The notes below the pieces were generated by a model, which ran no database searches, was not told where the DNA came from, and saw only the letters and a list, made by a program, of their open reading frames with translations. Positions 7,553 through 15,929 of a stretch of DNA of 64,000 nucleotides are shown here, piece by piece. A program made the position numbers and the translations under genes. Position 1 is the first letter of the stretch; every line of letters begins with the position of its first letter. Origin of the DNA: Sporichthya brevicatena (GTDB lineage: Bacteria; Actinomycetota; Actinomycetes; Sporichthyales; Sporichthyaceae); contig NZ_BAAAHE010000014.1 of assembly GCF_039525035.1 (NCBI RefSeq), forward strand, positions 71,810-135,809, given 5' to 3'.

Positions 7553-8433
7553 GCGGCCTGCCGGTGCCCCCGCCGCTGGGGACCGCGATGCTCCCGGCGG
7601 GGACGTTCGCCGGGCAGGTCGTCGCCGTCACCGGGGGCGGCACCGGGCTGGGCAAGGCGATCGCGGTCGAGTTCGCGCGGCTCGGCGCCGCGGTCGCGGT
7701 GCTCTCCCGCAAGCCCGAGCACCACGCGAAGGGCGTCGCGGCGATCGAGGTGGTCGGGGCCAAGGCGGGCGCGTTCGCCGTCGACGTTCGCGACCCCGAG
7801 GCGATCGCCGTCGCGTTCGACGAGGTCGAGGCCGCGCTCGGACCCGTCGACGTGCTGGTGAACAACGCGGCCGGGAACTTCCCGCAGCCGGCGGAGGACA
7901 TCAGCCCGCGCGGCTGGCGGGCCGTCACCGACATCGTGCTCGACGGGACGTTCTTCGCCAGCACGGAGTTCGCGCGTCGTGCGCGCGCCGGCGGCCGGCC
8001 CGGTGCGGTGTTGAACATCGCCGCCACCTACGCCTGGACCGGCGGTCCCGGCACCGCGCACTCGGCGGCGGCCAAGGCGGGCGTCGTGAATCTGACGCAG
8101 TCTCTGGCGGTCGAGTGGGCGCCGGACGGGATCCGCGTCAACGGCCTCGCGCCGGGCCTGTTCCCGCACGAGGACGTCCCGCCGCAGATGCGGGCGGACA
8201 CCCCGGAGGGCCTGGCCTCGCTCGCGCGCACCGTGCCTGCGGGACGGGTCGGCTCGCCGCACGAACTCGGCTGGGCGGCGACGTTTCTCTGCTCGCCGTA
8301 CGCGGCGTACCTGACGGGCCACACGCTCGTGCTCGACGGCGGCAACTGGTTGCGCCGCGGCCTGCGCATGCCCGACTTCCTCCCGGTGCGGGAGCAGTTC
8401 CCGCCGCCGCCCGACGCGAAGGACCGCTCGTGA
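7549..8433 (+). CDS. SDR, 2,4-dienoyl-CoA reductase-like
   Basis: A 294-residue short-chain dehydrogenase with TGGGTGLG (about 28-35) and the NNAAGNF motif. The usual YxxxK is replaced by 'HSAAAK', a pattern found in the 2,4-dienoyl-CoA reductase branch of the SDR family. That branch reduces dienoyl-CoA esters with NADPH, so a role in unsaturated acyl-CoA processing is plausible; another enoyl or keto substrate cannot be excluded. The start overlaps the P450 stop, and the next gene starts at GTG overlapping this stop. Confidence 0.82.
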   Translation: MSGLPVPPPLGTAMLPAGTFAGQVVAVTGGGTGLGKAIAVEFARLGAAVAVLSRKPEHHAKGVAAIEVVGAKAGAFAVDVRDPEAIAVAFDEVEAALGPVDVLVNNAAGNFPQPAEDISPRGWRAVTDIVLDGTFFASTEFARRARAGGRPGAVLNIAATYAWTGGPGTAHSAAAKAGVVNLTQSLAVEWAPDGIRVNGLAPGLFPHEDVPPQMRADTPEGLASLARTVPAGRVGSPHELGWAATFLCSPYAAYLTGHTLVLDGGNWLRRGLRMPDFLPVREQFPPPPDAKDRS

Positions 8434-9587
8434 GCGAACGTCCGCCCCTGCCCGGCACGCCCCCGCAGCGGCTCTACCACGGTCGGCCGATCGAGCCCTA
8501 CCGGCTCGGCGTGATCGTCGACCTGCCCGAGCACCCGGGTCTGTCCGACGCGTTCCCGGACATGGCCCAGTTCGCCCTCGACGAGGCGCACGCGCGCGGC
8601 ATCGTCGAACGACCGGTCGAGCTCGTCGTGCGCGAGGTGTACGGCCAGCCGTGGACGAATTCCCACGCCCTGCGCCGCGTCTACCGCGAGCTCGCCGAGC
8701 AGGACGTCCTCGGCGTCATCGGCCCGTTCACGACCGACAACTCGCTCTCGGTCCTCGACCTCACCGAGGAACTGCGGCTGCCGACGATCTCGATCTGCGG
8801 GACGCTGCACTGGCGCGGGCCGTTCGCGTTCGCGGTCGCCAACGGCGGCCTGGCCGACGAGCCGTACGTGATGGCGCCGTGGCTCGCGCAGCACGGCCAC
8901 CGCCGCGTCGCGGTCCTGCGCGAGCGGACGCAGATCGGCGAGGAGTACGCCGAGCACTTCCGCCGCGCGATCGCGCAGTACGGCATCGCCGTCGTCGCCG
9001 AGCCGCCGGTGTACCCGTCGATCCACGTCGAGGAACTGGCGACGGTGCTGGAGGAGTGCCGCGCCGCCGACCCCGACGCGCTCGTGTACCTCGGCCTCGG
9101 CGGCGTCAACCAGACCGTCCGCCCGGCGCTGGAGAAGATCGGCTGGGACCCGCCGCGGATCCAGACCACCGCGTACGTGTCCGCCGGGTACAGCGAGGAG
9201 CGGGCCCGGCGCATCGAGGGCTGGGTCGGCGTCGATCAGTACTCCGAGGACAACACCGTCTACGCCGCGGTGCTCGACCGGTTCGAGGCGCGGTACGGCT
9301 ACCGGCCGGCGAACAGCGGCGGCACGTGCGGCTACGACATCGGGCACTGCTTCGCCGTCGGTCTCGGCCGGATGCGGACCGCGAGTCCGTGGGGCCTGCG
9401 CGACGGTCTCGAGACGATCCGTCGCCTGCCGGCGTGCACCGGTGGCCCGGGGACGTCGATCACCTTCGGGCCCGAGGACCACCGCGGGCTCAAGGGTCCC
9501 GATTTCCTGATCCTCCGTCGGTCCGTTGACGGACGCAGCGTTCTGGAGGGCACGGCGCCGGTCTCGGGGTGGGACCAGCCGTCATGA
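8430..9587 (+). CDS. Periplasmic-binding-protein-fold protein without signal peptide
   Basis: A 385-residue protein of the type I solute-binding fold. The sequence 'YRLGVIVDLPEHPG' opens the first strand, 'GVIGPFTTDNSLSV' follows near 90-105, and a second domain contains 'WVGVDQYSEDNTVY'. It resembles branched-chain amino acid/amide-type binding proteins, yet the N-terminus is hydrophilic with no signal sequence or lipobox. The upstream frame offers no leader because the start (GTG) overlaps the stop of the SDR. It may therefore work in the cytoplasm as a sensor or ligand carrier, which is inference. A start-site error cannot supply a leader since the frame upstream lies inside the SDR gene. 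Confidence 0.75.
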   Translation: MSERPPLPGTPPQRLYHGRPIEPYRLGVIVDLPEHPGLSDAFPDMAQFALDEAHARGIVERPVELVVREVYGQPWTNSHALRRVYRELAEQDVLGVIGPFTTDNSLSVLDLTEELRLPTISICGTLHWRGPFAFAVANGGLADEPYVMAPWLAQHGHRRVAVLRERTQIGEEYAEHFRRAIAQYGIAVVAEPPVYPSIHVEELATVLEECRAADPDALVYLGLGGVNQTVRPALEKIGWDPPRIQTTAYVSAGYSEERARRIEGWVGVDQYSEDNTVYAAVLDRFEARYGYRPANSGGTCGYDIGHCFAVGLGRMRTASPWGLRDGLETIRRLPACTGGPGTSITFGPEDHRGLKGPDFLILRRSVDGRSVLEGTAPVSGWDQPS

Positions 9588-10984
9588 GGGTCCTCGTCAC
9601 CGGGGCGAGCGGCGCGTTCGGAGCGCCGCTGTGCGAGGCGCTGGTCGCCGGGGGAGTCGAGGTGCTCGGCATGGCTCGGCGCCGGCCGGCCGACTTCCCG
9701 GCGGGCGCCGAGTTCGTCACCGGCGACATCCAGGACGCGGACGCCGTCGACGCCGCGGTGGCCAAGGTCGACCGGGTCGTGCACCTCGCCTGGTTCATGG
9801 GCGTGGCCAAGGACCGGGAAGCGGCGGAGCGCATCAACCTCGGCGGCACCCGCAACGTCATCGCGGCGGCGCGACGGCACGGGACCGAGAAGCTGATCTT
9901 CTCCTCGTCGGTCACCGCCTACGGCGTGACGCCGGGTCACGGGCCGTACCGCGAGGACGACGAACGCCGGCCGGACCCGGAACTGCAGTACGCCCACCAC
10001 AAGATGGTCGTCGAGGACGAGCTGCTCGCCAGTGGCGTCCCGTTGGCGATGGTCCGGCCGAACATCGTGATCGGCCGCAGCGTGTCCTCGATGTCGGTCG
10101 CGGTCCTCGCGACGCCTGTGCTCGTCGGCGTCCGCGGCGAGGAGAACCCGTTCCAGTTCGTCCACCAGGACGACGTGATGCGCTTCCTCTACGCGGTGAC
10201 GACGGGGGAGCGCACCGGTCTGGTCAACCTCGCCGACTCCGGGACCGTGAGCCTCGAGCGCGTCGGCGAGATCCTCGGGCGGCGCGTGGTGCGGTTCCCC
10301 GCCGGGATGCTCGGCCGCAGCATGGACGTGATGTTCCGGCTCGGGCTCAGCGACGTCGACAGCGTCGCGCTCGACATGCTTCAGGAGTTCCCGGTCGCCG
10401 ACACCACCGCGCTGCGCGAGCAGTGGGGGTTCCGGACGACCTGGTCGATGGAGGACGCGCTGCGCGACACCCGGCGGGCGATCGCGGGCGTCAACGTCCT
10501 CGGGACGAGGTCGGTCCGGCGCCGTGACGCCCCGGTGCTGCCGCCGGTGGGTGGCGCGCCGGGCTCCGCGGCGAACCTCGCGCCGGCGGTGGTCCGGACG
10601 GTCTCCGACGTCCTGCCGCCCTCGCCGTTCCGCGACGACCTGCTCGCCCGCGGGGGCGGGGGTTGGGCGCAGCGGCGGAGTCATGACCGGCGACTCGTCG
10701 CGGTGTGGGCGCAGCGCGAGGCCGCGTTGCTGCTCGGGCCGCGGCCGGGGACCGACGACCCGCAGGTCGCGGTGGGCCGGGTGCACCAGCTCGGGGACCT
10801 GCTCGTCGACCTCGTCGCGCTGGCGACCGACGAACCCGCGGCGCTGCCGCAGCTCCGCGCGGTGGCCGAGGCTTTGGAGCGCGCGGTACCGGCGCTCGCG
10901 GGTGCGGTGGACCGCGAGCCGTGGACGGCCTCGCTGGGGGAGCTCGTCGCCGCGGTGCGGACGGGTCCGACGGCGTGGCAGTGA
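9584..10984 (+). CDS. NAD-dependent epimerase/dehydratase with unusual C-terminal extension
   Basis: A 466-residue extended-SDR protein. The Rossmann motif VTGASGAFG lies near the N-terminus, 'HLAWFMG' and the S-S-VTAYG strand follow, and the active-site pair corresponds to the 'YAHHK' segment (Tyr-x3-Lys). Residues up to about 300 match the N-terminal domains of the two large fusion proteins at 24111 and 53663. The remaining ~160 residues are Ala/Arg-rich and helical and do not contain the PEP-mobile domain of those proteins, so this may be a shortened relative. It overlaps the binding-protein-like gene upstream and the acyl-CoA dehydrogenase downstream. Confidence 0.8.
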   Translation: MRVLVTGASGAFGAPLCEALVAGGVEVLGMARRRPADFPAGAEFVTGDIQDADAVDAAVAKVDRVVHLAWFMGVAKDREAAERINLGGTRNVIAAARRHGTEKLIFSSSVTAYGVTPGHGPYREDDERRPDPELQYAHHKMVVEDELLASGVPLAMVRPNIVIGRSVSSMSVAVLATPVLVGVRGEENPFQFVHQDDVMRFLYAVTTGERTGLVNLADSGTVSLERVGEILGRRVVRFPAGMLGRSMDVMFRLGLSDVDSVALDMLQEFPVADTTALREQWGFRTTWSMEDALRDTRRAIAGVNVLGTRSVRRRDAPVLPPVGGAPGSAANLAPAVVRTVSDVLPPSPFRDDLLARGGGGWAQRRSHDRRLVAVWAQREAALLLGPRPGTDDPQVAVGRVHQLGDLLVDLVALATDEPAALPQLRAVAEALERAVPALAGAVDREPWTASLGELVAAVRTGPTAWQ

Positions 10985-12066
10985 GCGGTACCGCCGCCGT
11001 CGCGGACTTCGCCGCGCTGGTGGCGCAGGAACTCCCCGCGCACCGGCGCGAACATCCGGCCGACGACTGGGCCTCGCGGGTCGCCTGGCAGCGGCGGCTG
11101 CACGCCCACGGCTGGGCGGCGCCGGGGTGGCCGGTCGAGCACGGGGGTCGCGGTCTCGGGGCGGCGGAACGGGTCGCGGTCGAGGCAGTCCTCGCGCGGG
11201 CGGGGGCGCCGATGGTCGCGGGCGTGCTGGGCATCAACAACGTCGCGCCGGCGCTGATGGCGTTCGGGACGCCGGAACAGGTCGCGCACCTGCCCGCGAT
11301 CCTCGACGCGACCGAGATCTGGTGCCAGGGCTTCAGCGAGCCGGAGGCGGGGAGCGACCTCGCCTCGCTGCGCACGCGTGCCCGCCGCGACGGCGACGAG
11401 TACGTGATCGACGGTCAGAAAGTGTGGACCTCGCAGGGCGTCGAGGCGACGCACTGCCAGCTGCTGGTCCGCACCGACCCGGACGCCCCGGCGCACAAGG
11501 GGATCTCGGCGCTGCTGGTGCCGATGGACGCCCGGGGCGTCACGGCTCGTCCGCTGCGGCAGGCCAACGGCGCGACCGAGTTCGCGGAGGTGTTCTTCGA
11601 CGGCGTCCGCGTCCCGGCGTCGGCGCTGCTCGGCGCCGAGAACGACGGGTGGCGCGTCACGATGACGACGCTCGCCCACGAACGCTCGGGCCAGGTCGCA
11701 CTCGCCCAGGCCGTCGAGGCGGACCTGCGCCGCGCGCTGGCCGCACTGGGCCGCCCGCTCGACGCGATCGAGCGCGACCTCGTCGGCCGCCGCCTCGCCG
11801 AGGCCCGCGTCGCCGGGCTGATGGGGGAGCGGGCCCTGCTCGCCGAGCAGCCCGGTCCCGCCCAGTCGGTCGTGAAGCTGGCGTGGAGCGTCGCCCGGCA
11901 GCGGATGACCGAGACCGTCCAGGACCTCTCCGGCCCCGACGGTCTGCTCGCGAACCCCGCCTCGGGGGAGTACCTCTACGGCCGCGCCGCCACCATCGCC
12001 GCCGGGACCACCGAGATCGTCAGGGACCTCCTCGCCGACCGCGTCCTCGGCCTCCCCCGCCGCTGA
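10981..12066 (+). CDS. Acyl-CoA dehydrogenase (FadE-like)
   Basis: A 361-residue FAD enzyme. The substrate/FAD loop is 'WCQGFSEPEAGSDLASL' and the candidate catalytic Glu is in 'TLAHERSG', the position used by FadE proteins that pair as alpha-beta heteromers. The C-terminal 'TIAAGTTEIVRDLLADRVLG' is typical of the family. It would introduce the alpha-beta double bond of an acyl-CoA. The GTG start at 10981 overlaps the epimerase stop. It is the last gene of the operon starting at 4178 and is followed by a strong palindrome. Confidence 0.9.
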   Translation: MSGTAAVADFAALVAQELPAHRREHPADDWASRVAWQRRLHAHGWAAPGWPVEHGGRGLGAAERVAVEAVLARAGAPMVAGVLGINNVAPALMAFGTPEQVAHLPAILDATEIWCQGFSEPEAGSDLASLRTRARRDGDEYVIDGQKVWTSQGVEATHCQLLVRTDPDAPAHKGISALLVPMDARGVTARPLRQANGATEFAEVFFDGVRVPASALLGAENDGWRVTMTTLAHERSGQVALAQAVEADLRRALAALGRPLDAIERDLVGRRLAEARVAGLMGERALLAEQPGPAQSVVKLAWSVARQRMTETVQDLSGPDGLLANPASGEYLYGRAATIAAGTTEIVRDLLADRVLGLPRR

Positions 12067-12115
12067 GGTCCCCCCGTTGAGGGCCCCTCGGTTTCGCCGT
12101 CCCGCCGCCGCTGTC

Positions 12116-12165
12116 AAGAAAGGGTGACACCCCTTACTGCGCAGTAAGGGGTGTCACCCTTTCTT
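12116..12165. terminator. Perfect 50-base palindrome, family A copy 1
   Basis: Two 25-base arms are fully complementary with no loop. The sequence starts at AAGAAAGGGTGACACC and ends with TTTCTT plus a short T run, like a bidirectional terminator. It separates the convergent acyl-CoA dehydrogenase and aldehyde dehydrogenase genes. A copy with one mismatch, including the flanking CTGTCAA, occurs at 40151-40200. Confidence 0.8.
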
Positions 12166-12188
12166 TTCCACAGGCCGCCGTCGAACGA

Positions 12189-12230
12189 GGGGTGTCACCC
12201 CTTAGTGCATTGACTAAGGGGTGCCACCCC
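12189..12230. terminator. Intergenic palindrome, family A variant
   Basis: Arms of 18 bases around a 6-base loop have a single mismatch. They carry the same GGGGTGTCACCCC core as the palindrome 24 bases to its left. Two stacked elements therefore lie between the convergent genes. Terminator function for the minus-strand aldehyde dehydrogenase is likely. Confidence 0.7.
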
Positions 12231-12250
12231 TTGCTGAGCGCGTGGGGGAG

Positions 12251-13735
12251 TCAGCCGGCGTGCCACTGGACGGTCTTGAGCTCGGTGAACTCGTCGAGGG
12301 CGCCTTCGCCGAGCTCGCGGCCGAGGCCGCTGCGGCGCCAGCCGCCGAAGGGGGCCCAGGGGCTCATGCCGCCGGTCCCGCCGTTGATGGAGACGTTGCC
12401 GGTGCGGAGGCGGCAGGCGAGGTCGTACGCGCGGGCGGGGTCGCCGAAGACCGCGCCGGACAGGCCGTACTTCGAGTCGTTCGCGATGGCGACGGCCTCG
12501 TCGTCGGTGTCGAACGGGATCGCGACCAGCACCGGGCCGAAGATCTCGTCCTGGGCGACGGGGCTGGAGTTGTCGAGCCCGGTGACGAGCGTCGGGCGGT
12601 AGTAGAAGCCGCGGTCGAGGCCCTCCGGACGGGTGCCGCCGGCGACGACCTCACCACCGCCGGAGCGGGCGAGCTCGACGTAGGACTCGACCCGCGCGCG
12701 CTGCGACTCGCGGATCAGCGGGCCCATCACGGTCGACGGGTCGCGGGGGTCGCCGACCGTCACCTTGTCGAGCCCGCCGGCGAGCATGCCGACGTACTCG
12801 TCGAAACGGCTGCGGTGGACGAGGTGACGGGTCCACAGTGCGCAGCCCTGGCCGGAGAACGTCGCGGCCTGCGCGACGCCGCCGGCGACGGCCTGCGCGA
12901 GGTCGGCCTCCGGCAGCACGATCATCGCGGACTTGCCACCGAGCTCGAGGAGCACGCGCTTCATCGTCGGCGCGGCCTGGACGAGGATCTGCTCGCCGAC
13001 GGCGTCGGAACCCGTGAACGTGACGGCGTCGACGCGGGGGTCGGTCGTCAGCTGCTGCGCGACCTCCAGCCCGCCGGTGACGACGTTCAGCACGCCCGGC
13101 GGGAGCTCGGCCTCCTCGGCGGCCTTCGCGATGAGCAACGCCTCCAGCGGCGTGTAGGGCGACGGCTTGAGCACCAGCGTGCAGCCCGCGGCCAGCGCCG
13201 GCGCCAGCTTCATGACGTTGAGGAAGAACGGCGCGTTGAACGGCGTGATCGCCGAGACGACACCGATCGGCTCGCGTCGCAGGACGCCCGACCCGAGGAC
13301 GCGGCCGTGCCGGCCGGTGATGGTCGTCGCCGGCAGCGGGGTCTCCGGCCGCCAGCCGTGCAGGTGCTCGACGAACCACTCGAGGTGGCGCAGGGGAGTG
13401 TCCACCTGTGCGCGCCGCGCGGTCATGGCTGAGGTGCCGACCTCGTCGATGACGACGTCGGCGATCGCGTCGGCCCAGTCGGTGAAGACGCCGAGCAGAC
13501 GCTCCAGCGCCGCGCCTCGCTGACGGGGCGTCAGCTGCGGCCACGGGCCGGTGTCGAAGGCGCGGCGGGCGGCGGCGAGGGCGAGGTCGGTCTCGGCCGT
13601 CCCGCCGACCGGCGCCGTCGCGATCGCGGCCTCCGTCGCGGGGTTCAGCACCGGTTCGCTGTTCGCGGTGGGCACCCAGCGTCCGTCGACGTACAGGCCG
13701 TCGAAAACGCGCAGGTCCGGGGCCGCAGCCGCCAT
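12251..13735 (-). CDS. NAD(P)-dependent aldehyde dehydrogenase
   Basis: A 494-residue member of the ALDH superfamily. The active-site Glu264 is in ELGGK and the nucleophile Cys298 is in FSGQGC. The NAD-binding 'TFTGSDAVG' turn lies near 239-247 and 'PFNAPFFLN' in the N-terminal half. It would oxidise an aldehyde to the acid, for instance after alcohol oxidation by one of the SDRs. The ATG at 13735 follows a strong GAGGAGG site and is preferred to an in-frame start nine codons upstream. Its promoter region shares the divergent AATCATTTACACT motif with the FprA-like gene. Confidence 0.93.
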   Translation of the reverse strand: MAAAAPDLRVFDGLYVDGRWVPTANSEPVLNPATEAAIATAPVGGTAETDLALAAARRAFDTGPWPQLTPRQRGAALERLLGVFTDWADAIADVVIDEVGTSAMTARRAQVDTPLRHLEWFVEHLHGWRPETPLPATTITGRHGRVLGSGVLRREPIGVVSAITPFNAPFFLNVMKLAPALAAGCTLVLKPSPYTPLEALLIAKAAEEAELPPGVLNVVTGGLEVAQQLTTDPRVDAVTFTGSDAVGEQILVQAAPTMKRVLLELGGKSAMIVLPEADLAQAVAGGVAQAATFSGQGCALWTRHLVHRSRFDEYVGMLAGGLDKVTVGDPRDPSTVMGPLIRESQRARVESYVELARSGGGEVVAGGTRPEGLDRGFYYRPTLVTGLDNSSPVAQDEIFGPVLVAIPFDTDDEAVAIANDSKYGLSGAVFGDPARAYDLACRLRTGNVSINGGTGGMSPWAPFGGWRRSGLGRELGEGALDEFTELKTVQWHAG

Positions 13736-13756
13736 CGGTCCTCCTCGAAGTCCGCT

Positions 13757-13769
13757 AATCATTTACACT
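13757..13769 (+). promoter_or_regulatory. Leaderless promoter, shared motif
   Basis: AATCATTTACACT, identical over 13 bases to 14725-14737. Its TACACT -10 box ends 7 bases before the GTG at 13777. The same DNA lies upstream of the divergent aldehyde dehydrogenase. Confidence 0.55.
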
Positions 13770-13776
13770 CTAACCC

Positions 13777-14703
13777 GTGCCGGCATCCGCGGAACGTCTC
13801 GTCGCGGTGGTCGGTGCGGGCCCCGCGGGGCTGGCCGTCGTCGAGGCCCTGCTGGCCCGGTCGACCTCCTCGCTCGCCGTCGCATGGCTCGAGCGCTCGC
13901 CCCGTCCGGACGCGATGCTCCGCCACGGCCCGGCTCCCGGGCCCGCGGTGCTCCGCGGCGTCGCGCACCGGCTCGCCGCCGTCCTCGCCGACCCGCGGGT
14001 GCGCTTCCGCGGAAACGTCTCGGTCGGAACCGATCTCTCCTGGAACGAGTTGTGTGACCGCTGCACCGCGGTCGTCGCCGCCACCGGCGCCCCGGCCGAC
14101 CGGCCGCTGGCGATCCCCGGCGCGGACGCGGTCGGCGTCGGGACGCTCACCTATCTGCGCGCTGCCCGCGCGGGGAGCGCGGACACGTACACGCCGGCGA
14201 TCGATCCCGTCGTCGACACCGCCGTGGCCCTCGAACCCACCGCGGCCGACGTGTCGGACCTGCTCGCCGAGGTTCCGCGGGTCGAGCTGCTCGCCGGCGT
14301 CGAGCTCGTCGGCATCGTCGGGCGCAACCGGGCCCGCGCGGTGCGCGTCGCCGAGCGCGGCCCCGACGGCCGCCTGCACATCCGCGACCAGCGCGCACAA
14401 CTGGTCCTGCGTCCCCATGACCCCGGGGCCGGCGACGCCCTGCCCGCCGACGTCCTGCGCGCGGGTTGGGCGGGTCGCGACCCGGTCGCCGGCGGGTCGC
14501 ACCGCGAGGACGCCGCGGCCGTCGCCGACGCCGTCCTCGGCGCCGACCCCGTCCCGGCCGCCGGACTCCCGGACCTGGGCACCGGCCTCGGGTCCTGGGA
14601 CCCGATCGCCGAGGTAAAGACGCTGCTCGCCCGGTTCGCGGGGGAGGGGACGCGGCCGCTGGCCGACTACGACGCCCTGCTCGCGGACGCCGACGACGAC
14701 TGA
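13777..14703 (+). CDS. FprA/adrenodoxin-reductase-like flavoprotein, shortened
   Basis: A 308-residue protein that aligns by eye with ferredoxin-NADP reductases of the FprA type. It has the FAD motif VVGAGPAGLAVVE, 'AVVAATGAPADRPLAIPG', and a C-terminal 'AGWAGRDPVAG' where FprA has GWIKRGP-GVIGT. FprA proteins are about 450 residues, with an NADP-binding subdomain carrying GNGNVALD in the middle. Here that region is short and reads 'IDPVVDTAVALEPTAADVSDL', with no glycine motif. It may therefore have lost NADPH binding, use another donor, or be a decaying gene; the reading frame is intact. It is flanked by leaderless promoters of the same motif class. Confidence 0.65.
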   Translation: MPASAERLVAVVGAGPAGLAVVEALLARSTSSLAVAWLERSPRPDAMLRHGPAPGPAVLRGVAHRLAAVLADPRVRFRGNVSVGTDLSWNELCDRCTAVVAATGAPADRPLAIPGADAVGVGTLTYLRAARAGSADTYTPAIDPVVDTAVALEPTAADVSDLLAEVPRVELLAGVELVGIVGRNRARAVRVAERGPDGRLHIRDQRAQLVLRPHDPGAGDALPADVLRAGWAGRDPVAGGSHREDAAAVADAVLGADPVPAAGLPDLGTGLGSWDPIAEVKTLLARFAGEGTRPLADYDALLADADDD

Positions 14704-14724
14704 GGGCCCTGCACAAACTGCGTG

Positions 14725-14737
14725 AATCATTTACACT
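14725..14737 (+). promoter_or_regulatory. Leaderless promoter, shared motif
   Basis: AATCATTTACACT with the TACACT -10 box ending 7 bases before the amidohydrolase ATG at 14745. The 13-mer matches the one at 13757 exactly. Confidence 0.6.
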
Positions 14738-14744
14738 GTTGTCC

Positions 14745-15929
14745 ATGCCGCTGCAGGACTGGATGAAGCTCGTGTCGGTCGACGACCACGCGATCGAGAC
14801 CGCCGACGTCTGGACCTCGCGGGTCCCGGCGAAGTACGGCGACGCGATCCCGCACGTCGAGGAGGTCGAGGTCGACGCGGCCCGGCTGCAGCTCGGCGCC
14901 ACGGCGCACGGCCGGGTGCAGACGTGGGTGTACGCCGGCAAGCAGTACCCGCAGATCGGCCTCAACGCCGTCGCCGGCAAGGATCCGCGCACGTGGGACG
15001 TCGAGCCCGCCCGCTACGACGACATGCGCCCCGGCTGCTACGACCCGGTCGCCCGGCTCGCGGACATGGACGCCGACGGCGTCTGGGCCCAGCTCTGCTT
15101 CCCGAGCTTCGCGCGCTTCGCCGGCACCCGTTTCCTCGAGGGGAACGACCGCGACCTCGCGCTCGACTGCATCCGCGCCTGGAACGACTGGATGCTCCAG
15201 GAGTGGTGCGGCGCGGCGCCGGACCGCTACGTGCCGGTCTGCGTCCTGCCGCTGTGGGACGTGCAGGCCTGCGTGACCGAACTCCGCCGTGCGATCGAGC
15301 TCGGCGCGCGCTGCATCTCGTTCCCGGAGAACTGCTCGCCGCTCGGCCTCCCGTCGTTCCACACCGACCACTGGGACCCGCTGTTCGCCCTCGCCCAGGA
15401 GGCCGGGACGCCGCTGATGATGCACTTCGGCACCTCGGGCCGGACGCCGTTCGTCAGCCCGGACGCACCCACGCCCGTGACGATCGCTCAGATGGGCCTG
15501 AACAGCATGTCGGCGATGGCGGATCTCCTGCTGTCGCGAACGTTCCACCAGTTCCCCTCGCTCAAGGTCGCCTTCGCCGAGGGCGGCACGGGCTGGATCC
15601 CGTACATGCTCGAGCGCATCGACCAGGTCTGGGAGCGGCACCGCTGGTACTCCGGCGTCGACGTGGAGACGCGTCCCTCGACGCTGTTCGCCCGCAACGT
15701 CTGGGGCTGCTTCATCTCCGACCAGGCGGGCATCGACTTCCGCCACCGCATCGGCGTCGACCGCATCACCTACGAGAGCGACTACCCGCACTCGGACAGC
15801 CTGTGGCCGCACTCGCGCAAGCACCTGGCCGAGGCGCTGATCGACGTCCCCGACGACGAGGCGCACCGCATCGTCGAGCTCAACGCCTGCGAGCTCCTCG
15901 GCTGGCGGCCCTGGGCCGAGTCGGCATGA
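14745..15929 (+). CDS. Amidohydrolase-2 family metal-dependent hydrolase, copy 1
   Basis: A 394-residue TIM-barrel amidohydrolase, the family of aminocarboxymuconate decarboxylase and ring-cleavage hydrolases. The N-terminal 'VSVDDHAIETADVW' is the divergent form of the first metal motif, 'LMMHFGTSG' supplies a mid-barrel His, and 'ESDYPHSDSLWP' holds the terminal Asp. It is closely similar to the protein at 16705 over the whole length. These relatives are often found in actinobacterial catabolic clusters with unknown substrates; hydrolysis or decarboxylation of a carboxylic acid is inferred. The start ATG is fixed by the leaderless promoter and by alignment with the second copy. Confidence 0.88.
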   Translation: MPLQDWMKLVSVDDHAIETADVWTSRVPAKYGDAIPHVEEVEVDAARLQLGATAHGRVQTWVYAGKQYPQIGLNAVAGKDPRTWDVEPARYDDMRPGCYDPVARLADMDADGVWAQLCFPSFARFAGTRFLEGNDRDLALDCIRAWNDWMLQEWCGAAPDRYVPVCVLPLWDVQACVTELRRAIELGARCISFPENCSPLGLPSFHTDHWDPLFALAQEAGTPLMMHFGTSGRTPFVSPDAPTPVTIAQMGLNSMSAMADLLLSRTFHQFPSLKVAFAEGGTGWIPYMLERIDQVWERHRWYSGVDVETRPSTLFARNVWGCFISDQAGIDFRHRIGVDRITYESDYPHSDSLWPHSRKHLAEALIDVPDDEAHRIVELNACELLGWRPWAESA

